A stretch of DNA of 64,000 nucleotides from RYN-230 sp963711705 (lineage in GTDB: Bacteria > Actinomycetota > Actinomycetes > Streptosporangiales > Streptosporangiaceae): NCBI GenBank assembly GCA_963711705.1, contig CAVQFM010000018.1, positions 1 through 64,000 on the forward strand, read 5' to 3'. Each line of letters starts with the position of its first letter. The stretch's first letter is position 1. Shown here in pieces: positions 60,689 to 64,000 of the stretch. The position numbers and the translations under genes are program-made. The notes below the pieces were generated by a model that saw only the letters and a list, made by a program, of their open reading frames with translations, did not search any database and was not told the origin of the DNA.

Positions 60689-61722
60689 CGGCGGTCCCGC
60701 TGCCGGGCCTGGACAACCGCCGCCTGGTCCGGCTGATGGCCGCGGCCGTGCAGCGCTGCGGGCTGGACCTCACCGGCCGGGTCGTGCTGACCGAGGCGGC
60801 CAGCGGCGCGTACGCGGTCACCCCGGTGCTGGCCGCGCTGGCCGGGGCGCAGGTCTGCGCGCTGGCCGCCACGACGCGCTACGCGAGCGCGGCGCAGCTG
60901 GCCGAGGGGACCACGGAACTGGCCCGGCTGGCCGGGGTGGCCGGCCGGATCGAGCTGATCACCGGGAAGACCGCGGGCGTGCTCGGCGCCGCGGACATCG
61001 TGACCAACAGCGGCCAGGTGCGGCCCATCGACGCGGCCGTGGTCGCCCAGCTGAAGCCATCCGCGGTGATCCCGCTGATGTACGAGGCCTGGGAGTTCCG
61101 CGGCGCCGACGTCGATCTGGGCGCGTGCCGCCGCCGCGGTATCCCGGTCGCGGGCACCAGCGAGACCCATCCGGCGGTGGATGTGTTCTCGTTCCTCGGG
61201 CCGATGGCGGTCAAGCAACTGCACGACGCCGGGCTGCCGGTCTACGGCAGCGACCTGCTGCTGCTGTGCGACAACCAGTTCGCCCCGTTCATCGCGGACT
61301 ACCTGCGGGCCAGCGGCGCGCGGGTGGCCCAGGCGGCCGCGCTGACCGAGCCCACGCTGGCCGATGCCGCGCTGGCCAGCGCCGGGCTGACCGGCCCGCC
61401 GGACGCGGTCATCCTCGCGCTGCGGCCCGCGGCCGCGCCAGTGCTGGGCGCGGCCGGGGCCGCGTGGCTGGCTGACCGGGCCCCCGGGGCGGTACTGGTC
61501 CAGTACTGGGGAGACGTGGACCGGGCGGCGGCCGCCGCGGCCGGGGTGCCGGTGTGGCCGCTGGACGCCCCGGCGGCCGGGCACATGGGCGTGCTGCCGT
61601 CGGCGGTCGGCCCGGAACCGGTGGTGCGCCTGCAAGCCGGCGGCCTGAAGGTAGGCGAGGTACTGGCCCGCGGTCTGGACCAGGCCCCGGCCGGGGATCT
61701 CGCCTTCGTCCAGCCGCTGTAG
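60685..61722 (+). CDS. Conserved protein of polysaccharide locus, unrecognised family (Rossmann-like)
   Basis: About 345 residues. GTG 60685 overlaps the aminotransferase stop. It reads like a two-domain nucleotide-binding protein: an alpha/beta start (LTGRVVLTEAASGAYAVTPV, LAALAGAQVCALAATTRYAS), then ADIVTNSGQVRPIDAAVVAQ and PSAVIPLMYEAWEFRGADVD, similar in logic to S-adenosylhomocysteine hydrolase and 2-hydroxyacid dehydrogenases. A second half follows with AVDVFSFLGPMAVKQLHDAG and LLLLCDNQFAPFI. I cannot name the family. Its place suggests a role in nucleotide-sugar metabolism; methyl or acid modification is only a guess. Confidence 0.7.
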   Translation: MTAVPLPGLDNRRLVRLMAAAVQRCGLDLTGRVVLTEAASGAYAVTPVLAALAGAQVCALAATTRYASAAQLAEGTTELARLAGVAGRIELITGKTAGVLGAADIVTNSGQVRPIDAAVVAQLKPSAVIPLMYEAWEFRGADVDLGACRRRGIPVAGTSETHPAVDVFSFLGPMAVKQLHDAGLPVYGSDLLLLCDNQFAPFIADYLRASGARVAQAAALTEPTLADAALASAGLTGPPDAVILALRPAAAPVLGAAGAAWLADRAPGAVLVQYWGDVDRAAAAAAGVPVWPLDAPAAGHMGVLPSAVGPEPVVRLQAGGLKVGEVLARGLDQAPAGDLAFVQPL

Positions 61723-61755
61723 TCCTGGCCCCAGCGTGGTTCCGGCTTGCGCCCC

Positions 61756-62481
61756 TCAGGGGGTCTTGACGTGGAAGGTGGTAAAGCTGTCCCGCCCGGT
61801 GGGCCGGGCCGGATTGCCGATGTAAACCTGTCCCGGCTCGGTGTTGGCCAGCACGTTCGCGCTCGCGCCGATAATGCAGTCCGCACCCACCGTCAGCTCG
61901 CCGGATATGCAGCAATTGGCACCCACGAACGAGCTGCGGCCTATCCGGCACATTCCGCAGATGACGCAGTGCGGGCCGGTGAAAACGTCATCCTCGATCA
62001 CCGAGCTATGGCCGACCACGGTCCCGCTGGACAGGAAGACGTTATCCCCGACGCGGACGTCGTGCTGCACCGCGGTGTGCTCCTGGATGAACGTATTTTC
62101 GCCGATCTCGGCGCTGGGCAGCACGAACGCGTGGCTGCTGACGTAGCTGACGCAGTGGAAACCCGCCTCCTTGACCCCGTCGAACAGCCGCCTGCGCACC
62201 CGGTTGAGCTGGGTCAGGGACACGGACACGAAAGCCCGGTATTCCTCCGGCGGGTAGAGCTTCGCGAGTTCCTCGAAGGGGACCAGCGGGAGGCCGCAGA
62301 AAGTGTCGGTCGTGATGAACGGGGTTTCCGCGCTAAAGGCGACGACCTCGTGCGGGGAGTCGTAACAGAAATAGTCATAGGCGAGCGAGGCCGTCTCGCC
62401 CGTGCCGACGATAACGACGCGCTCGCCCGTGGATTCTGCCTGCAGCGGGTGCCGCCGGCCCCGCACTTGTCCGCCAGCCAT
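61756..62481 (-). CDS. NeuD/PglD-like sugar O- or N-acyltransferase (paralogue)
   Basis: About 241 residues; it faces the polysaccharide operon. N-terminal ERVVIVGTGETASLAYDYF is Rossmann-like, followed by hexapeptide repeats with VGHSSVIEDDVFTGPH and the cap GNPARPTGRDSF. Its residues align along the whole length with the enzyme at 14155-14844; for instance both have SPHEVVAFSAE and PSAE. ATG 62481 is chosen, but another start (62520, or a later one just before ERVVIVG) is possible. It probably acetylates a sugar of the surface polymer. Confidence 0.83.
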   Translation of the reverse strand: MAGGQVRGRRHPLQAESTGERVVIVGTGETASLAYDYFCYDSPHEVVAFSAETPFITTDTFCGLPLVPFEELAKLYPPEEYRAFVSVSLTQLNRVRRRLFDGVKEAGFHCVSYVSSHAFVLPSAEIGENTFIQEHTAVQHDVRVGDNVFLSSGTVVGHSSVIEDDVFTGPHCVICGMCRIGRSSFVGANCCISGELTVGADCIIGASANVLANTEPGQVYIGNPARPTGRDSFTTFHVKTP

Positions 62482-62556
62482 GCGATGCACAATATCGGCC
62501 CAGCGCCGTGCTTCGCACATGCGAAGCGCTGGCCGGCGTCCTGGCCCGCGGGCCGG

Positions 62557-63396
62557 TCAGCCGCGGATGACCGACGCGCCGTGCCGCATGGCCGGCGCCT
62601 GCAGCTGCTCGTTCAGCTCGGTGAAGAGGTCACCCGCGGTCACCCCGGCCCACTGTGCGGGCAGCAGCTCCAGGGGCAGGCCCGGGTCCAGGTAGGGCAG
62701 CCGCTGCCAGGCGATCAGCATCGAGACATATTCGCGGAAGGCCTGCTGGCCGGTGGGGACCTGGCGGGCGAGCCGCCGGGCCAGTGGCCGGTAGCCCTGG
62801 ATGAACTGCTGGTACTCGGTGGCCAGCGCATCCAGGTCCCACCACTGCCGGACCTTGGCGGCCAGATCGGAATAGCCCAGGTGATCGGCCTGGAAGATGT
62901 CCACGTAGCCGCTCAGGCCGCGCCGGGCCAGGACCTCGGTGGCCTCGCCCGCCAGGTGCCCGGGGGCGAGCCACACCCCGGGCGCCACGGTGCCGAAACC
63001 GAGCCGGGACAGCCTGGTGCGCAGCTCGTGACGCCGGTCCCGCTCGGTTTCCGGTACCGAGAACACGACCAGGGCCCAGCCATCCTTGATCGTGGCCCGG
63101 TGCTGGCCGAAGATCCGGGCGTCACCTTCCCGCAGCACCTCCAGCGACGTGGGGGACAGCGCGTAACCCGCCGCTCCCGCTCGCGGCATGCTGCGCAGCA
63201 GGCCGCGCCGCTTGAGCCGGGACACCGAGGAGCGGACCGCCTGGCCCTCCACGCCGAGGTCGCCCATCAGGCGGACCAGGGACGCGATCGACAGCCAGTC
63301 CTGCTCATCCCGGGCATACAGCCCATAGATGGTGATGATCAGCTGGCGTGGCCGCGGCCCGGCGGGCTGGCCGTCCACCCGGGCCGCTGCGGACAC
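62557..63396 (-). CDS. PaaX-family transcriptional regulator
   Basis: About 279 residues. The N-terminal winged helix has QLIITIYGLYARDEQDWLSI and GQAVRSSVSRLKRRGLLRSM. The central PaaX domain has GWALVVFSVPETERDRRHEL and GFGTVAPGVWLAPGHL. The C-terminal PaaX_C domain contains WDLDALATEYQQFIQGYRPL and AWQRLPYLDPGLPLELLPAQ. PaaX represses phenylacetate breakdown and senses phenylacetyl-CoA in E. coli, but no paa genes are near, and many actinobacterial homologues control other genes. A strong palindrome lies 55-85 bases upstream, suggesting autoregulation. Confidence 0.88.
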   Translation of the reverse strand: MSAAARVDGQPAGPRPRQLIITIYGLYARDEQDWLSIASLVRLMGDLGVEGQAVRSSVSRLKRRGLLRSMPRAGAAGYALSPTSLEVLREGDARIFGQHRATIKDGWALVVFSVPETERDRRHELRTRLSRLGFGTVAPGVWLAPGHLAGEATEVLARRGLSGYVDIFQADHLGYSDLAAKVRQWWDLDALATEYQQFIQGYRPLARRLARQVPTGQQAFREYVSMLIAWQRLPYLDPGLPLELLPAQWAGVTAGDLFTELNEQLQAPAMRHGASVIRG

Positions 63397-63449
63397 GGTC
63401 CTCCCCCGCTAATGTTGCGCCCGGCGCCAGCCTCGGCCGCGGGCTAGCC

Positions 63450-63481
63450 TTACGCGTTTGCGTAACCCTCGTCGCAAACGC
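63450..63481. promoter_or_regulatory. Overlapping palindromes upstream of paaX and the GNAT gene
   Basis: TTACGC-GTTT-GCGTAA (63450-63465) overlaps GCGTTTGCG (63454-63462), which pairs with CGCAAACGC (63473-63481) around a 10-base spacer. It lies in the divergent region between paaX and the GNAT gene, a natural place for a PaaX operator. Confidence 0.5.
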
Positions 63482-63605
63482 AGCATACTGCCCGGGGATG
63501 AGATAACCACTCCTTTGGCTTGCGATTGCCATTCCGCGACCCTGATGGTTACAGTCCGAGCCTGGAGCTGACGGAGGAGACCCGAATAGTGGAGTCGAGT
63601 GCGGT

Positions 63606-64000
63606 ATGAGCACGGTGGCCACCTGGACGGGCCTGACCAGGCCCTATACCGCTGAGGATGCCGAGGCCTGGGATGACCTGGTAGCGCGGTCGGTCAACGG
63701 GACCATGCTGCACACCCGCCGGTTCCTCGGCTATCACGGGGACCGGTTCCGTGACCGGTCGCTGGTGATCACCAAGTCCAACGGCAAGCTGTGCGGGGTG
63801 CTGCCGGCCGCCGAGGACCCGGCCGATGCAGCCCTGGTGAGCAGCCATCCCGGCCTGACCTACGGCGGCCTGGTCCATGACGGGACGCTGTACGGCGGGC
63901 CGCTGATCCTGGCCTTCCAGGAGATCGCCGCGCAATTCCGGGCGCTCGGCTACCAGCGGCTGCGTTACCGGGCCGTGCCGTCGATCTACCACTCTTCCCC
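63606..64000 (+). CDS. GNAT/FemAB-like N-acyltransferase, 5' part
   Basis: Open from ATG 63606 to the window end (131 codons). It reads MSTVATWTGLTRPYTAEDAE, then WDDLVARSVNGTMLHTRRFL, then ITKSNGKLCGVLPAAEDPA and SHPGLTYGGLVHDGTLYGGP. This is the pattern of GNAT-fold (acetyltransf_6 / FemAB-like) proteins found in polysaccharide loci, which join amino-acyl or acyl groups to sugars or peptides. The 3' end is outside the window. GGAG lies 11 bases upstream; a stronger site (GGAGGAG, 63573-63579) instead precedes a six-codon ORF that ends by overlapping this ATG. Confidence 0.8.
   Translation, partial: MSTVATWTGLTRPYTAEDAEAWDDLVARSVNGTMLHTRRFLGYHGDRFRDRSLVITKSNGKLCGVLPAAEDPADAALVSSHPGLTYGGLVHDGTLYGGPLILAFQEIAAQFRALGYQRLRYRAVPSIYHSS

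Overview
The window is high-GC DNA from an actinomycete (Actinomycetota). The evidence is frequent GTG starts, Complex I joined to menaquinone genes, a ferredoxin-dependent 2-oxoglutarate oxidoreductase (KorAB), PaaX/GntR/LuxR regulators, a DUF4234 protein and a PASTA-domain protein. The gene content resembles Streptomyces, Streptosporangiales or related filamentous groups, but genus cannot be decided from this sequence.

Layout. 1-4.7 kb is a mobile and decayed patch: a broken ISAs1-type transposase, a beta-propeller lectin/PASTA protein, two adjacent integrase-core IS genes (one truncated) and scraps of a second ISAs1 transposase and of a TPR gene. It stops at the 3' side of a tRNA-Tyr gene. 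5-11.5 kb holds yajQ, a three-gene nuoB-nuoC-nuoI paralogue set transcribed divergently from korAB, and a crotonase. 11.5-23.3 kb is accessory: two damaged MFS transporters, a sugar O-acyltransferase, an RCC1-repeat lipoprotein, small membrane proteins, a ParA plus ribbon-helix-helix pair, a LysE exporter, a MinD-like ATPase, a SnoaL protein and a LuxR regulator. 23.3-30.9 kb is a probable catabolic unit: a GntR regulator, a PrpF/GalD-like isomerase and a five-gene branched-chain-type ABC importer, with four matching operator-like sites. 31.0-50.9 kb is the respiratory core: polyprenyl diphosphate synthase, nuoN to nuoA, a geranylgeranyl/menaquinone reductase and menG, all on the minus strand, with a perfect Rex-type palindrome at the head of the operon. 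51-54 kb is cysQ-cysD-cysN for sulfate activation. 54.1-64 kb is a cell-surface polysaccharide locus: a polyprenyl-phosphate sugar transferase, a glycosyltransferase, a dehydrogenase/aminotransferase/acetyltransferase triad like that for diacetamido sugars, an epimerase, an unrecognised Rossmann-like protein, an O-acyltransferase, PaaX, and a GNAT gene cut by the right edge.

How the genes fit. KOR reduces ferredoxin, and the extra NuoB/C/I set beside it could form a ferredoxin-accepting peripheral arm. The main Complex I delivers electrons to menaquinone, whose side chain, methylation and saturation are encoded by flanking genes. The Rex site ties this operon to the NADH/NAD+ ratio.

Caution. 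Six loci carry apparent frameshifts: ISAs1 transposase, MFS, nuoG, nuoB, menaquinone reductase and glycosyltransferase. Several are in normally essential genes, so small assembly or read errors in GC-rich runs are at least as likely as real mutations.
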